A stretch of 64,000 nucleotides of DNA from Micromonospora profundi (lineage in GTDB: Bacteria; Actinomycetota; Actinomycetes; Mycobacteriales; Micromonosporaceae): NCBI RefSeq assembly GCF_011927785.1, contig NZ_JAATJK010000001.1, forward strand, positions 3,410,001 through 3,474,000. The letters are read 5' to 3'. Every line of letters begins with the position of its first letter. The stretch's first letter is position 1. The position numbers and the translations under genes were made by a program. Under the pieces are notes generated by a model. That model saw only the letters and a list, made by a program, of their open reading frames with translations, made no database searches and was not told where the DNA came from. Below, piece by piece: positions 32,990 through 42,672 of this stretch.

Positions 32990-35482
32990 TCAGTCGCTGC
33001 GACGGGATGTCTTGCCTCGATCGCTGCCGGCGAGGCGCTTGGCGAGCTGCTCGATGGCGGTCGGGTCTGTCGCGTTGCCGCTGGCAGCGGCACAGGCGGC
33101 CCGGATGTGTGTGGCGGCGCCGACCACGGGGCGGGGTGGCCGGGTGTGCAGGGTGAACGCCGCGGTCTCCCGATTGCCGATGACCAGCCTCGCGGCTGCC
33201 TGGTAGGCGTCCAGATGGCTCAGATCGTGTTCGGACAGTTCGGGGAACATGTGCCGGGCCATCTGGTGCGCATCCTCGGGCGCCACGTTGAAGGTGATCT
33301 TGTTGCGGGCGTTCGCGCTCAGGGCGAGCTGGGTGGGTCGTGGCAGTTGAGCAAGGTCCTGGTGGGCCAGCACCAGGCTCATGCGGTAGCCGCGGGCTTC
33401 GGCGAGCATGTCGTCCACCGAGCCGGGCAGGTTCAGGAAGTTGTGGCACTCGTCGACGAATACCGTGCAGTCGCGTCGTTTGTCTTCGGGCAGTCTCGCG
33501 CGGGCGGTGGCAGCTTGCCAGGCGCGGGCCAACACGAAGGAGCCCATCAGTCGGGAGGTGTCCTCGCCGAGTTGGCCTTTGGGGAGGCGGGCGAGCAGGA
33601 TGCCGCCGTTGTCGAGCAGTTGCCCCATGTCGAATGAAGAGCGGGGCGTGCCGAGGGTTCGGCGTGGGAAGTCCCGCAGCAGGAATGCTCTCAGCCGGGC
33701 CATGACGGGTCCGATGACCTGCGCTCGCACCGGCGGCGGCATCGACTCATACCAACTCCAGTAGCCGAGCAGGCCTTCTGGGTCGTCGAGGCCGTCGGTG
33801 AAGGCCATCCGGAACTGGCGGTCGTTGAGCAGGGGTGGCACCAGCGCGAGCGTGGCGTGCGCCTTTCGCATCAGGGTGAGGCAGGCGACCCGCAGGGTGT
33901 CGTCGATGCGCGGTCCCCAGTGGCGTTGGAAGATCTTGCTGAAAATGGAGACGACGTTGTCGACGGCGAGGTCGTGGTCGTCTCCGGAGAGCGGGTTGAA
34001 GTAGCCGCCCTGGTCCTGGTCGGGGTCGATGAGGACGACCCGGTCGGCGACGGTCTCCGGCAGCCGGTCCAGGACATCGGTGACGAGGTCTCCCTTGGGG
34101 TCGATGACCACGACGCCGCGGCGGGCGGCCACGTCGTCGAGGATCATGTTGACCAGGAAGGTCGATTTGCCGACGCCGGTGGAGCCGAGGACGTGCAGGT
34201 GCTGGCGGGCATCGACGACGGGTAGCCCGACGGCGTGACCGCCGATCTCGGCGTGTCCGAGTTGTTTGACGCCGCGTCCGCCGGCGGGAACCTCGACCGG
34301 CGCTGGCATGGGCTTCGCGCGAGCGCGTCGGAGGCCGGGCACGGCCAGGTCGGTCGGTAGGGCCGCGACGGCGGCGAGCTCACCGGCTCCCAGCAGGTAC
34401 CCGGAGCGCAGTGGTCGTGCGGACAACACCGCGGCGGGCTGCTTGAGCCGGACGCGGCGCAGTCGTTGGCGGGCGGTGTAGACGCCGTAGGCGGAAGCGA
34501 CGCCGTGGGCGAGGGTCTTCAGTCGGGCCCGCAGATTCTCTTCTGCCACCTTTCGGGGGTTGGTGTGGGCGACGCCGTAGCGGATCGAGGTCTCCCACAG
34601 CTGCCCGGCTGCGAGTTTGTCGACCGCAGCGCGGGCGTCGCGATCGCGTTCCGGATCTGTCGGTACCGACCGGGTGGCGGCGGCCCGAGTGGCCGCGGGG
34701 GCCCGGCCGGGCCCGGGCACGATCAGTTCGAGCAGTCCGCGGAGCCAGGCTGTGGGGTCGAGTAGCCCTCGTGCGGGCTGGCCACTGCGGAGGGCCCCGG
34801 TCCCTGCGCGGAGCCGACGGATCTGCCGGGGTGTGGCTGGGCGGGTGAGTACCTGCACGCAGGCGTACTCGGGATCCTGCAGCCCGGACAGCGCGGAGAT
34901 CAGCGGTCGCAGGGGGTCGCTGTCGTGGTCGGTGACGATCGGGTACCAGGCCGCGAGGGTGGGAAGCAGGGCGCCGCCCTCGTCGAGGGTCGCCAGGGGT
35001 ATCGGCGCGGTGGCGTCAGTGACGGCGGCGGTGGCCCCCGGCCAGGCGCCGGTGATGGCGGCGAGGACGGGTCCGGTGGGCACTGTGCCGGGCAACCAGA
35101 TGTTGATGGTCAACTGCCGGCCCGCCCATCGGTATTCGAAACCGACGTGTGGGGTGCCGTGGATCAGGCGTCGCCATCCGGCGGGGCGGAGGATCTCGGC
35201 GCAGGTCGCCCACCAGCGGGCGGCGCTGTCTGGGTCGACGTCCGGTGGTGGGGTGATGACGACCTGGTGGGCGTGACGCAGTAGCCGCCGATGCCGCCAA
35301 CTGTGCAGTTGTCCTCGCGCGATAAGTACGACCAGCCCGAGGGCGGCGATGACGATGGCGAGCCACGGACGGTCGGTCACCCACCGGAAAGCGTTCACGA
35401 TGGCGTCCGCGATCGGGTTGGACGGCACCGGCGGAGGAACGAAGGGCAACGGCGGCGGTGTCGATGAGGCGAGCGCTGTCAC
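32990..35482 (-). CDS. VirD4/TcpA-like conjugative coupling ATPase
   Basis: 830 aa. An N-terminal helix (AIVIAALGLVVLIARGQLHS) anchors the protein. The P-loop GSTGVGKSTFLVNMIL lies near 430, followed by GVVVIDPKGDLVTDVL (coupling-protein hallmark), and Walker B DCTVFVDECHNFLNLPGSV near 670 with LAHQDLAQLP (sensor Gln). These mark the TraG/VirD4-type coupling ATPase that hands DNA to the secretion channel. ATG overlaps the VirB4 stop by 4 nt, so the two ATPases are co-translated. Confidence 0.9.
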   Translation of the reverse strand: MTALASSTPPPLPFVPPPVPSNPIADAIVNAFRWVTDRPWLAIVIAALGLVVLIARGQLHSWRHRRLLRHAHQVVITPPPDVDPDSAARWWATCAEILRPAGWRRLIHGTPHVGFEYRWAGRQLTINIWLPGTVPTGPVLAAITGAWPGATAAVTDATAPIPLATLDEGGALLPTLAAWYPIVTDHDSDPLRPLISALSGLQDPEYACVQVLTRPATPRQIRRLRAGTGALRSGQPARGLLDPTAWLRGLLELIVPGPGRAPAATRAAATRSVPTDPERDRDARAAVDKLAAGQLWETSIRYGVAHTNPRKVAEENLRARLKTLAHGVASAYGVYTARQRLRRVRLKQPAAVLSARPLRSGYLLGAGELAAVAALPTDLAVPGLRRARAKPMPAPVEVPAGGRGVKQLGHAEIGGHAVGLPVVDARQHLHVLGSTGVGKSTFLVNMILDDVAARRGVVVIDPKGDLVTDVLDRLPETVADRVVLIDPDQDQGGYFNPLSGDDHDLAVDNVVSIFSKIFQRHWGPRIDDTLRVACLTLMRKAHATLALVPPLLNDRQFRMAFTDGLDDPEGLLGYWSWYESMPPPVRAQVIGPVMARLRAFLLRDFPRRTLGTPRSSFDMGQLLDNGGILLARLPKGQLGEDTSRLMGSFVLARAWQAATARARLPEDKRRDCTVFVDECHNFLNLPGSVDDMLAEARGYRMSLVLAHQDLAQLPRPTQLALSANARNKITFNVAPEDAHQMARHMFPELSEHDLSHLDAYQAAARLVIGNRETAAFTLHTRPPRPVVGAATHIRAACAAASGNATDPTAIEQLAKRLAGSDRGKTSRRSD

Positions 35483-37296
35483 GGTGTCTGCCCGTCGAGG
35501 TCGCCCGTGACGCAGAGATCGTGTTCCCGGTGGGAGGACACGGCGTGGGCGCCTACCCGGTTGGCGCCCGCGAGGAGGAGGCTCTCCCCGCGTTGCGCTG
35601 ACAGCAACATCCGTGCCTCTCCCCCGGTCAGGTTGAAGCTGTCGGCGACGGCGGCGATGGCCTGCGGGGCCTGGCGCATGAGGAGCTGGGTCGCCGAGTT
35701 CGCGACGACGGCCTGCCCGAGTTCGGAGCCCAGCAGGTCAGCGGCGTCCTGTGTCACCACGGACACCCCGGCTCGCCGCTTGCGGGCGGCCTTCGCCAGC
35801 CGGTTGAGGAATCGGACGCCTTCGCCGTCGCGCAGCAGGGTCCAGGCCTCGTCGACGATGACGAGGCGGCGTGGGTCGGCGGTCGGGCCGTCGGCGGGTG
35901 GGGCGTCGACTGTGCGCCAGATCGCGTCGAGGGCGAGGAGCATCCCGGGGGCGCGGAGTTCATCGGCGAGCTGTCGGGTGGACCAGACCACCAGGTGCCC
36001 GGTGGGGCCGGTGGTGGTGGGTCCGTCGAAGAGGTGGTTGAAGCTGCCGGTGGTCCACGGGGAGAGGCGGGCGGCAAGGGTGAGCGCCGGCGGTGTGGCG
36101 TCGCCCTCCAGTGCCGCGGCGACGTCGCGCAGCAGCGGAGCCGGGCGGGCCCAGGTGGTCGGTTCGTTGGTGATGCCGGCAGCAAGGTACGCGGCGTTGA
36201 CCGCCCGGTCGAGGGCGGCGCGCTCGGTGGGTGCCATCGCACCGTCGTGGCCGCCGGCGCCGAGCAGGACGTTGATCAGTGTGTGCACGAACAGGGCTCG
36301 CCGGTTGCGGGCGTCGGGTCGGTTGTCATCGGCGGCGACGTCCAGCGGGTTGAGTCGGACGTCGGGTGCGCCGAGTTGGATGACGGTGCCACCGACCGCT
36401 TCGGCCAGTCGCAGGTATTCGTCTTCGGGGTCGATGACGTTGACCTGCACTCCGTCATAGAGGGAGCGCAGCGTTTCGAGCTTGATGAAGTACGACTTAC
36501 CGGCGCCGGATCGGGCGAGTACGACGCTGTTGTGGTTGTCGGCGGCCCAGCGGTCGTGCCAGATGATGCCGTTGGTGGCGGTGTTGACCCCGTAGAGCAC
36601 CCCGGAGGCGCTGGGCGGGTCGCCTGGCAACGGGGCGGGCAGATCCCCGGAGGCCAGGGGCATCGCTGCAGCGAGGGCATCGGTGTCGAAGACCCGCCGC
36701 ATGCCGATGCTGTCTACGCCCATCGGCAGGGTCGACGTCCAGGCCGGCAGTTGCCGCCAGGTGGCCGGGACGGTGTCGAGCATGACCGAGGCGGCGGTGG
36801 CCCGTACGTGGGCGACGGACTCGGTCAACTCGTCCAGGTTGGGGGCGTGCACGGTGACGTAGTGGCCGACCCGAAACAGGCGGCTCGCGCCGCGGGCGAC
36901 CCGGTCGGCGAGCTCGGCGGCGTCCGCGGCGGCGGCCTCGGTGCTGGGGTCGTCGAGGCGTCCGTGTTGGGCGTCGGCGCGCCGGGAGGATTCCAGTCGG
37001 GCGCGTTGGCGGCGCAACCGGGACGCGGCGACCTGCGGGGCGAGCGGCTCGATGTGAATGACGACGTCGGCACGACCGGGCCAGCCGGTCAGTGGGAGCA
37101 GCCAACCGGCCCCGACCTCCGCCGGGTAGCCGTTGACGATCAACGTCGAGGCGTACCCCTCACCGATCTTGAGGTAGCGAGGGGTGACCTCCACGCTGGC
37201 CGGGCCGATCAGCGCGGCGAGGGTGTCGGCCTCCGCCGTCGGCGGTATCGCCGGGCGGGCAGGCCGACGAGGACGAAGCAGTCGCAGCAGGTTCAC
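35479..37296 (-). CDS. VirB4-like conjugation ATPase
   Basis: 605 aa. Walker A VLARSGAGKSYFIKLE near 256, then VQVNVIDPEDEYLRLAEAVG, LNPLDV, and Walker B RRLVIVDEAWTLLRD near 477 with SVVTQDAADLLG. This is the VirB4/TraC-type ATPase that powers assembly of type IV secretion channels. The N-terminal 200 residues are the usual CagE/VirB4 region. It overlaps its neighbours by 4 nt at each end (virB3-virB4-virD4-like order). All catalytic motifs are intact. Confidence 0.9.
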   Translation of the reverse strand: MNLLRLLRPRRPARPAIPPTAEADTLAALIGPASVEVTPRYLKIGEGYASTLIVNGYPAEVGAGWLLPLTGWPGRADVVIHIEPLAPQVAASRLRRQRARLESSRRADAQHGRLDDPSTEAAAADAAELADRVARGASRLFRVGHYVTVHAPNLDELTESVAHVRATAASVMLDTVPATWRQLPAWTSTLPMGVDSIGMRRVFDTDALAAAMPLASGDLPAPLPGDPPSASGVLYGVNTATNGIIWHDRWAADNHNSVVLARSGAGKSYFIKLETLRSLYDGVQVNVIDPEDEYLRLAEAVGGTVIQLGAPDVRLNPLDVAADDNRPDARNRRALFVHTLINVLLGAGGHDGAMAPTERAALDRAVNAAYLAAGITNEPTTWARPAPLLRDVAAALEGDATPPALTLAARLSPWTTGSFNHLFDGPTTTGPTGHLVVWSTRQLADELRAPGMLLALDAIWRTVDAPPADGPTADPRRLVIVDEAWTLLRDGEGVRFLNRLAKAARKRRAGVSVVTQDAADLLGSELGQAVVANSATQLLMRQAPQAIAAVADSFNLTGGEARMLLSAQRGESLLLAGANRVGAHAVSSHREHDLCVTGDLDGQTP

Positions 37297-38225
37297 GACG
37301 GCTCCTCGGCGGTGATGGGCTCGTTAGGTAGGGCCCGTTCGCCGGGCACGGGCAGGGTGTAGGGGTCGACAGCGGCGGCCAGCACCGCGCAGACGGCAGG
37401 GCCATCCAGTACGCGGGTGCTGGCGCCCAGGCTCTGCAAGGCACCAGCGGTGTGCTCGGCGGCGCGCAATACGTCCTGGTCGCGGCGGGTGCCGGTAGCC
37501 GTATGGACGATGGTGACGGTGCGCCACAGCGGCTGCCGCTCGTCCTCCAGGTCGAGGAGGAACTCGGCGTAGTCCGCAGCGGCGTCGGCGAGCGCGGCGT
37601 TGGGCAGCAGGTCCGCGGCGTCGGCGATGCGCTGCGCGTGCCCGGCCAGGTCGACGCGTTGGGTGGAGACCACGATCTGCACCGGGGCCGTCAGGCTGTT
37701 GAGCCACCGCGCGTAGGCGCCGACCAGCGCGGCCTGCTCCGCTGGGGTGCGGAGTCCGAGGTTGACGGTGCTCACGGCGACCAGCGCAGCGCTGGTACCG
37801 CCGAGGTCGACCACCCCGTTGGTGGCGATCGACCGCGCCGGTAGGCGCAGTGGCGTCGGCGGGGTCAGCTCACCCTCGGCGCTGCTGGGGACCGGCGCCC
37901 ACCGCGGCGCCTTGAGCACCCCGCCGGGTGCGGGAACCTGCCGGCGTGGGGTGCGGGAGCCGCGAACCGCGGCGAGCAGCCAGGCGTCCAGACTCAATCC
38001 GTCGCGGCGGCCCAACGCGAGGACGGTTGCGGCGCCGAGCAGCGGGACCAGACCGCCGAGCAGGACCGGCATCGGCAGAACATCGAGCAGCCCCCGAAAC
38101 AGCAGGTAGGCGATGGCCACGGCGGCGGCCAGGATGGCGACCTGCCGCGTGGTCAGGTTGAACAGCAGGCGATCGGGTGTTTCGACGTCAGCGGGAATCC
38201 TGGCACGAAGATCGACATCAGACAT
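37293..38225 (-). CDS. PrgI family (VirB3-like) membrane protein
   Basis: 310 aa. The N-terminal PADVETPDRLLFNLTTRQVA stretch followed by two helices (ILAAAVAIAYLLFRGLLDVL; LLGGLVPLLGAATVLALG) and LDAWLLAAVR is the PrgI signature. PrgI proteins correspond to VirB3 and sit upstream of VirB4 in Gram-positive systems, as here. The rest is a soluble domain (LVAVSTVNLGLRTPAEQAAL, QIVVSTQRVDLAGHAQRIAD) typical of the actinomycete versions. Confidence 0.85.
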   Translation of the reverse strand: MSDVDLRARIPADVETPDRLLFNLTTRQVAILAAAVAIAYLLFRGLLDVLPMPVLLGGLVPLLGAATVLALGRRDGLSLDAWLLAAVRGSRTPRRQVPAPGGVLKAPRWAPVPSSAEGELTPPTPLRLPARSIATNGVVDLGGTSAALVAVSTVNLGLRTPAEQAALVGAYARWLNSLTAPVQIVVSTQRVDLAGHAQRIADAADLLPNAALADAAADYAEFLLDLEDERQPLWRTVTIVHTATGTRRDQDVLRAAEHTAGALQSLGASTRVLDGPAVCAVLAAAVDPYTLPVPGERALPNEPITAEEPS

Positions 38226-38267
38226 GGGGTCTCCTCAGGCAGTGGGTCGGGTCTGGGGCGTGAGGTG

Positions 38268-39205
38268 TCAGCCGGGCAAGCCATTACCGGTGTTGTTGCG
38301 TCGGGCCGACGGTCGGGAGGATGGAGTCGGCGGCAGAGGGCTGGTGGCTTGCGATCGCGCTGCCGCTGACGCGCGGGTGGTGCGCGGGCCGTACGCCGCC
38401 GTCGACGGCCAGCCCGTACCGCTCGGGGTTTGCGCCGCCGCCGGCCCCGGCCCGATCGACGACGGCGCCGCTCCGAACCCATGCGGTGGCCGATTCGTCC
38501 CGCGCAGGCCCTGGGCCGGGGAGTCCGCCGGCCAGCCGGTGCCGGAGTCGGTATAGGCCCACCATCGACGCCAGCGGGGCATGCGTTGGGGCATTGCGGT
38601 GGCCGGGGTCCGCCCGGACGGAACCCTCGGTAGAGCACGCTCCGCAGGGGCCGGTGCCACCGTCGGCACGGTCCTGCGCGGAACCGGTCCGGGCCGTGGT
38701 CCGCCGCCAGTCGGTCTCGGCAACGATGGGCCGGTCCCCGGTCCCCCGGGGCCGGTCTGGCCGGCGGCCGCTCGCGCCGCCGACAGGCCGGCCTGTCGCC
38801 CACCGCGCCACAGGCCCCCGGTCAAGGCCCGACTGACCTGCTGCACGATCGCGACGCGGATGAACGCGCCAACGACGTTGTTGGACTGACCCCCGGTGAC
38901 ATAGCGGCGCAGCAGGGCGGGGATCTTCACCACGGCCAACAGCAGGCAACAGATGATGAACAGGTTGAACGTGCCGGTTGGGTCGTCGGGCAGGCCGAGG
39001 GCGGGCAGGTTCGCCGTCGGACTGAGGAAGACGGGACGCCGACGAGGATGCCGACGATCCAGACGACCAGGTTGTTGATGACGGTCGGGAGGTTGTTGAC
39101 GGCGAGCAGGTCAGGCGCTCCGGCGATGGCCTGCGCAGCCGGGCCGAGCAGGACGCTGGCGTTGGTCGTAGTGGACAGGGACAGTCGGTTCAGGATGCGG
39201 CGCAT
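38268..39205 (-). pseudogene. Broken VirB2-like/VirB6-like fusion (internal deletion with frameshift)
   Basis: The ATG at 39205 opens a frame reading like a VirB2-type pilin or pilin-like N-terminus (NRLSLSTTTNASVLLGPAAQ; then INNLVVWIVGILVG). Near 39030 the sensible sequence leaves this frame. In another frame it continues as VFLSPTANLPALGLPDDPTG, FNLFIICCLLLAVVKIPALL and RRYVTGGQSNNVVGAFIRVA, which is the C-terminal part of a TrbL/VirB6-like membrane protein, then a Pro/Arg-rich tail to 38268. A full VirB6-like protein has many more helices; they are missing. The simplest reading is a deletion joining two neighbouring transfer genes out of frame. A sequencing error could explain the frameshift, but not the missing helices. 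Confidence 0.65.
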
Positions 39206-39511
39206 CGGTGGTCACCTCCCGCCCCACCTCTCAGTGGGGCGTACTCGAAAGCGGTTGGGAGGCGCCGCCCGTACGAGCGGGGACCGTGGAAGCACTGCTC
39301 CTTCCACACCGGGTTCGGTTTCGTGGTGAGCACGGACCTGGAGCCGGACCGAGTCACCACCCGTACCGGGCGGCGCCCGAGACCGCTCGCGTACCCCGGC
39401 TGGCGTGTCGGAGGGGTGATCGGTCTCGTGACCGCCAAGAGCCCGTGTTGGGCCCGGTTTCCCGGGGCTGACCGACCAACGCGTGGCCAACCGTCACCCA
39501 ACGGCGCCCGG
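39206..39511. other. Intergenic region upstream of the transfer genes
   Basis: About 300 bp with no recognisable gene. It includes CCCAACGGCG (39496-39505), an inverted match to the GTTGGGT motif repeated at 42477-42580, so it may share a regulator with that region. Confidence 0.35.
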
Positions 39512-40309
39512 TCACTGACCGGGCCACGCCCGCAGGGACGTGCGGCGGACCGGCTTGGCCGGGCGGGAACGCAGCCGGACGTGGGCGAGTTCCCCGGCGC
39601 GGATCACATCGACCAGCCTCGACTCGGCCCGATCACGCCAGTGCGAGGCCAACTGTCCCGCGATGCCCCACCGAGCGGCAGCCGCTTGCACCGATGCGCC
39701 TTCCAGCCGCGTCTCGGCGATGATGTTGGCATCGTCGGCGTCGATCACCCCGATCGCCACCGCGCGGGCCAGAACGAACTCCGGGTGATCCCACGGCTGC
39801 AGCGGGGTACGTGGCCCAGGCGGCTCACTGTCGAAGGGTTCGGTGGTGACGTCGGCATACCGCACCTTCAGGCCCGCCCGCCCGGCAGCGTCGAGCATGC
39901 GCGGGAGGATCCGCGGCTGATCGACGTCCACCCGACGCATGAGGCGGTCCCAGAAGGTCCCCAGGATCTCCGCGTCGATATCGTCGCTGTCGCCCCGGTA
40001 ACTCCGCGCCAGCCCACCGGCCAAGGCCCGCAGGCCGGGCATCGCGAGGCCGACCGCCCCCAACCCCCAGCCAGGGCCGTCCTGGCGCGAGCGGACAACA
40101 AGTTCCCGCCACACCAGGTCGCGTACCTCTCGCGAGGTGTCCCGGTCAAGGAGGAACCGCTTCAGCTCGTACAGAGACATCAGGCGGTCCGGGCAGCCGT
40201 TGAACCGGCGGCCGTCGAACTGGAGAGTCGTGGGCGGGTCGACGAGCAGGTCGAACGCGCGCTGGGCGGAGTCCAGCGGAGATTCGGGCCATTCGGAGAA
40301 GGAAGGCAT
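39512..40309 (-). CDS. Putative sigma-factor-like HTH regulator
   Basis: 265 aa. The N-terminal part is helical (LDSAQRAFDLLVDPPTTLQF, LMSLYELKRFLLDRDTSREV). The C-terminal third has a helix-turn-helix like sigma-70 region 4 (ADDANIIAETRLEGASVQAA, AARWGIAGQLASHWRDRAES). It is the first gene of the minus-strand transfer block, where a transcriptional activator would be expected. Weak sequence support, so it could be another DNA-binding protein. Confidence 0.55.
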   Translation of the reverse strand: MPSFSEWPESPLDSAQRAFDLLVDPPTTLQFDGRRFNGCPDRLMSLYELKRFLLDRDTSREVRDLVWRELVVRSRQDGPGWGLGAVGLAMPGLRALAGGLARSYRGDSDDIDAEILGTFWDRLMRRVDVDQPRILPRMLDAAGRAGLKVRYADVTTEPFDSEPPGPRTPLQPWDHPEFVLARAVAIGVIDADDANIIAETRLEGASVQAAAARWGIAGQLASHWRDRAESRLVDVIRAGELAHVRLRSRPAKPVRRTSLRAWPGQ

Positions 40310-40615
40310 CGCGGTACTCCCGGTGTGCGGCGGGCTGCCGCCGGCGGCGGTAGCTCTCGAGGCTCATCCACACACGCGCACCCAACACAGCCTGCCGTTC
40401 ATCGATGGTCTACTCCGCAGAGAACCGATCAAGAACCGGGTACACATACGACTGTTGTCCGCAGGCCACAGCGCTGAGCCGTCCTGTTGGCCAACAGGAC
40501 GCCGTTCTTCGCTGGACCGCGGCCGAAGCTTGTTGACAGGGCTTGTTCCAGCAGTTCAAGGGACTGTTGGCTGGTGTTGGGTAGAAACTGTCGACGCCGC
40601 GTGAAAACTGGATCT
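40310..40615. other. Intergenic region left of the ISL3 element
   Basis: About 300 bp, no gene. It contains GTTGGCTGGTGTTGGGTAG (about 40566-40583), resembling the GTTGGGT repeats on the other side of the element. This suggests one continuous regulatory region that was split by the insertion. Confidence 0.4.
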
Positions 40616-40652
40616 GGATCTGGCCCACTTTCCGTGATCAGGACTGACCCGG
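40616..40652 (+). repeat. Left terminal inverted repeat of the ISL3 element
   Basis: Starts GGATCTGGCCCACTTTCC; pairs with 42286-42322 with two mismatches. Confidence 0.88.
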
Positions 40653-40686
40653 CTCGGGGTGCCGAGTCCACTGTGTAGGGTTCGTC

Positions 40687-42285
40687 GTGCGATCGGCTGA
40701 TCTTGTTGCGGTCCTGCCTCATCTGGCACCTGTCGTGGTTGAGCGAGTGGATCGGCAGTCAGCTGGTCTGCGGATATGGGCGCGAGCGCGAGCCCGTCGT
40801 GCGGCGTGTACCGGTTGTGGGCGTCGGGCCCGGCGGGTTCACAGCCGCTACGAACGTCGACTCAGCGATGCCGCGGTGGCTGGCCAGCCGGTGGAGATCC
40901 GGTTGCGGGTCCGCCGGTTCTTCTGCGACACGGTGCGCTGCCCGGTCCGCACGTTCGCCGAGCAAGTCAGCGGGTTGACCTGCAGGTATGGGCGGCGTAG
41001 TCCGCTGCTTCGTCAGACGCTGGAGAAGATCGGGCTGGCGCTTGCCGGTCGAGCGGGTGCCCGGCTGGCCGGCCGCCTCGGTCTGGTGACCAGCCGCAGC
41101 AGTGTCCTGAGGCTGGTCCGCGCCCTGCCCGACCCGCCGGTCGGGAGGCTCACCGCGGTGGGCGTGGATGACTTCGCCCTGCGCCGAGGCCGCTGCTACG
41201 CGACGGTGCTGGTCGACGTCGACACCCGCCGGCCGATTGATCTGCTACCCGATCGGGAAGCGGCAACCCTCGCCACCTGGCTGGGGCAGCATCCGAGCGT
41301 GCAGGTTATCTGCCGAGATCGCGCCAGCGCCTACGCCGAGGGCGCCCGCACCGGAGCGCCGCAGGCTATCCAGGTCGCCGACCGGTGGCATCTGTGGCAC
41401 AACCTCGCCGAACACGTCGAGAAGACCGTCGCCCGTCACCACGGCTGCCTCACCACCGCGCCGCCGCAGCCCGCACTGACGGCCACGGAGGACCTGATCC
41501 AGGTTGCCGTCGATGCCACTGCCCAACGGGCAGAGCAGGGACTGTTGGTGCCTCGAACCCGGCGCCGTTATGAGCAGGTTCAGGCGCTCTGGGCTGAGGG
41601 CCACAGCATCCGGGAGATCACCAGGCGACTCGACCTCGCCCGCGGCACCGTGCGCCGCTTCGCCCGCGCCGGCAGTGTCGATGAGCTCCTGGCCAAACCT
41701 CGCGCCGGGCGGCCCAGCATCCTCGACGACCACCTCGACTACCTGCACCAACGCCTCAACGATGGCATCACCAACGCCACCGAACTGTTCGCCGAGATCC
41801 GCGCCCGTGGCTACCGCGGCAGTGCCACCACCCTACGCACCTACCTGCAACCCCTACGAGCTGTCGCCACGCCACCACCAGCCCGACCCCGGCCGCCGAA
41901 AGTTCGCCGGATCACCACCTGGTTGCTGCGCCACCCCGACGCACTGCACCCCGACGACCAAGTCGGCCTTGCCACGATCCGTGCTGCCTGCCCGCACCTG
42001 AACGCTGTTGCGGACCACGTCAACGCGTTCGCGGAGATCCTTACCGGCCGCCACGGGCACCGCCTCAATGCCTGGATCACCGCAGTGACCGCAGACGACC
42101 AGCCCGACCTGCACTCGTTCATCGCTGGTCTGCGCCGTGACCACGACGCCGTCCTCAACGGCCTGACCCTTCCCTACAGCTCCGGCGTCGTCGAAGGACA
42201 CGTCAACCGAATCAAAATGATCAAGCGACAGATGTATGGCCGCGCGAACCTCGACCTGCTCCGCAAGCGAGTCCTGCTGAGCTGA
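40687..42285 (+). CDS. ISL3-family transposase
   Basis: 532 aa, GTG start. A zinc-finger-like N-terminus ([20 protein letters not shown]; then [13 protein letters not shown]), a DDE catalytic domain ([51 protein letters not shown]), an inserted helix-turn-helix ([20 protein letters not shown]), and the C-terminal [20 protein letters not shown] with the catalytic Glu. All hallmark residues are present, so the element is likely active. The stop codon abuts the right inverted repeat. Confidence 0.95.
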   Translation: MRSADLVAVLPHLAPVVVERVDRQSAGLRIWARARARRAACTGCGRRARRVHSRYERRLSDAAVAGQPVEIRLRVRRFFCDTVRCPVRTFAEQVSGLTCRYGRRSPLLRQTLEKIGLALAGRAGARLAGRLGLVTSRSSVLRLVRALPDPPVGRLTAVGVDDFALRRGRCYATVLVDVDTRRPIDLLPDREAATLATWLGQHPSVQVICRDRASAYAEGARTGAPQAIQVADRWHLWHNLAEHVEKTVARHHGCLTTAPPQPALTATEDLIQVAVDATAQRAEQGLLVPRTRRRYEQVQALWAEGHSIREITRRLDLARGTVRRFARAGSVDELLAKPRAGRPSILDDHLDYLHQRLNDGITNATELFAEIRARGYRGSATTLRTYLQPLRAVATPPPARPRPPKVRRITTWLLRHPDALHPDDQVGLATIRAACPHLNAVADHVNAFAEILTGRHGHRLNAWITAVTADDQPDLHSFIAGLRRDHDAVLNGLTLPYSSGVVEGHVNRIKMIKRQMYGRANLDLLRKRVLLS

Positions 42286-42322
42286 CCGGGTCAATCCCGA
42301 TCACGGAAAGTGGGCCAGATCC
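42286..42322 (+). repeat. Right terminal inverted repeat of the ISL3 element
   Basis: Reverse complement begins GGATCTGGCCCACTTTCC; follows directly after the transposase stop. Confidence 0.88.
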
Positions 42323-42476
42323 AAAATTCGGCCGGCGTTGACAGAAACCTTGCCAACAAGGCGCGGCCGACCCGCTAGGAGACTGGTGCATCAACCGCGC
42401 GCACGGTCTGCTGCAAGGTTGAGGACCGGACGGTTCGACGTGGTCCGAACAGCAGTCCCCCCGGGCACCCGTCCGC

Positions 42477-42580
42477 CGTTGGGTCGAATCTCGTCGTCGT
42501 TGGGTGACAGCGCCCCGCTGTTGGGCCGACCCGGCGGGCCTCCTGACAGCAGGTTGCCAACCGTTGGGTGGCCGTTGGGT
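42477..42580 (+). repeat. GTTGGG(T/C) iteron-like repeats
   Basis: Five direct copies of (C/T)GTTGGG(T/C) at 42477, 42498, 42519, 42562 and 42573; intervals of 21 or multiples of about 10-11 bp suggest sites on one face of the helix. They lie upstream of the methyltransferase-like gene. Related copies lie left of the ISL3 element (40574) and inverted near 39496. Candidate operators or replication iterons. Confidence 0.5.
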
Positions 42581-42672
42581 GGCCAACGCACTGCTCCCCC
42601 CCGCAGAGTCGCCGTCACGACCGCTCTTGGTGGTCGTGAGCACGGGCCAGCCGGTGTGGAAGCCACCCACCG

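Larger units (their letters stand above)
40616..42322 (+). mobile_element. ISL3-family insertion sequence
   Basis: About 1.7 kb bounded by 37-bp inverted repeats that differ at only two positions (starting GGATCTGGCCCACTTTCC), with one intact transposase gene filling the inside. The 8-bp target duplication typical of ISL3 is not present (left CTGGATCT, right AAAATTCG), so the flanks may have been altered after insertion. Confidence 0.88.
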
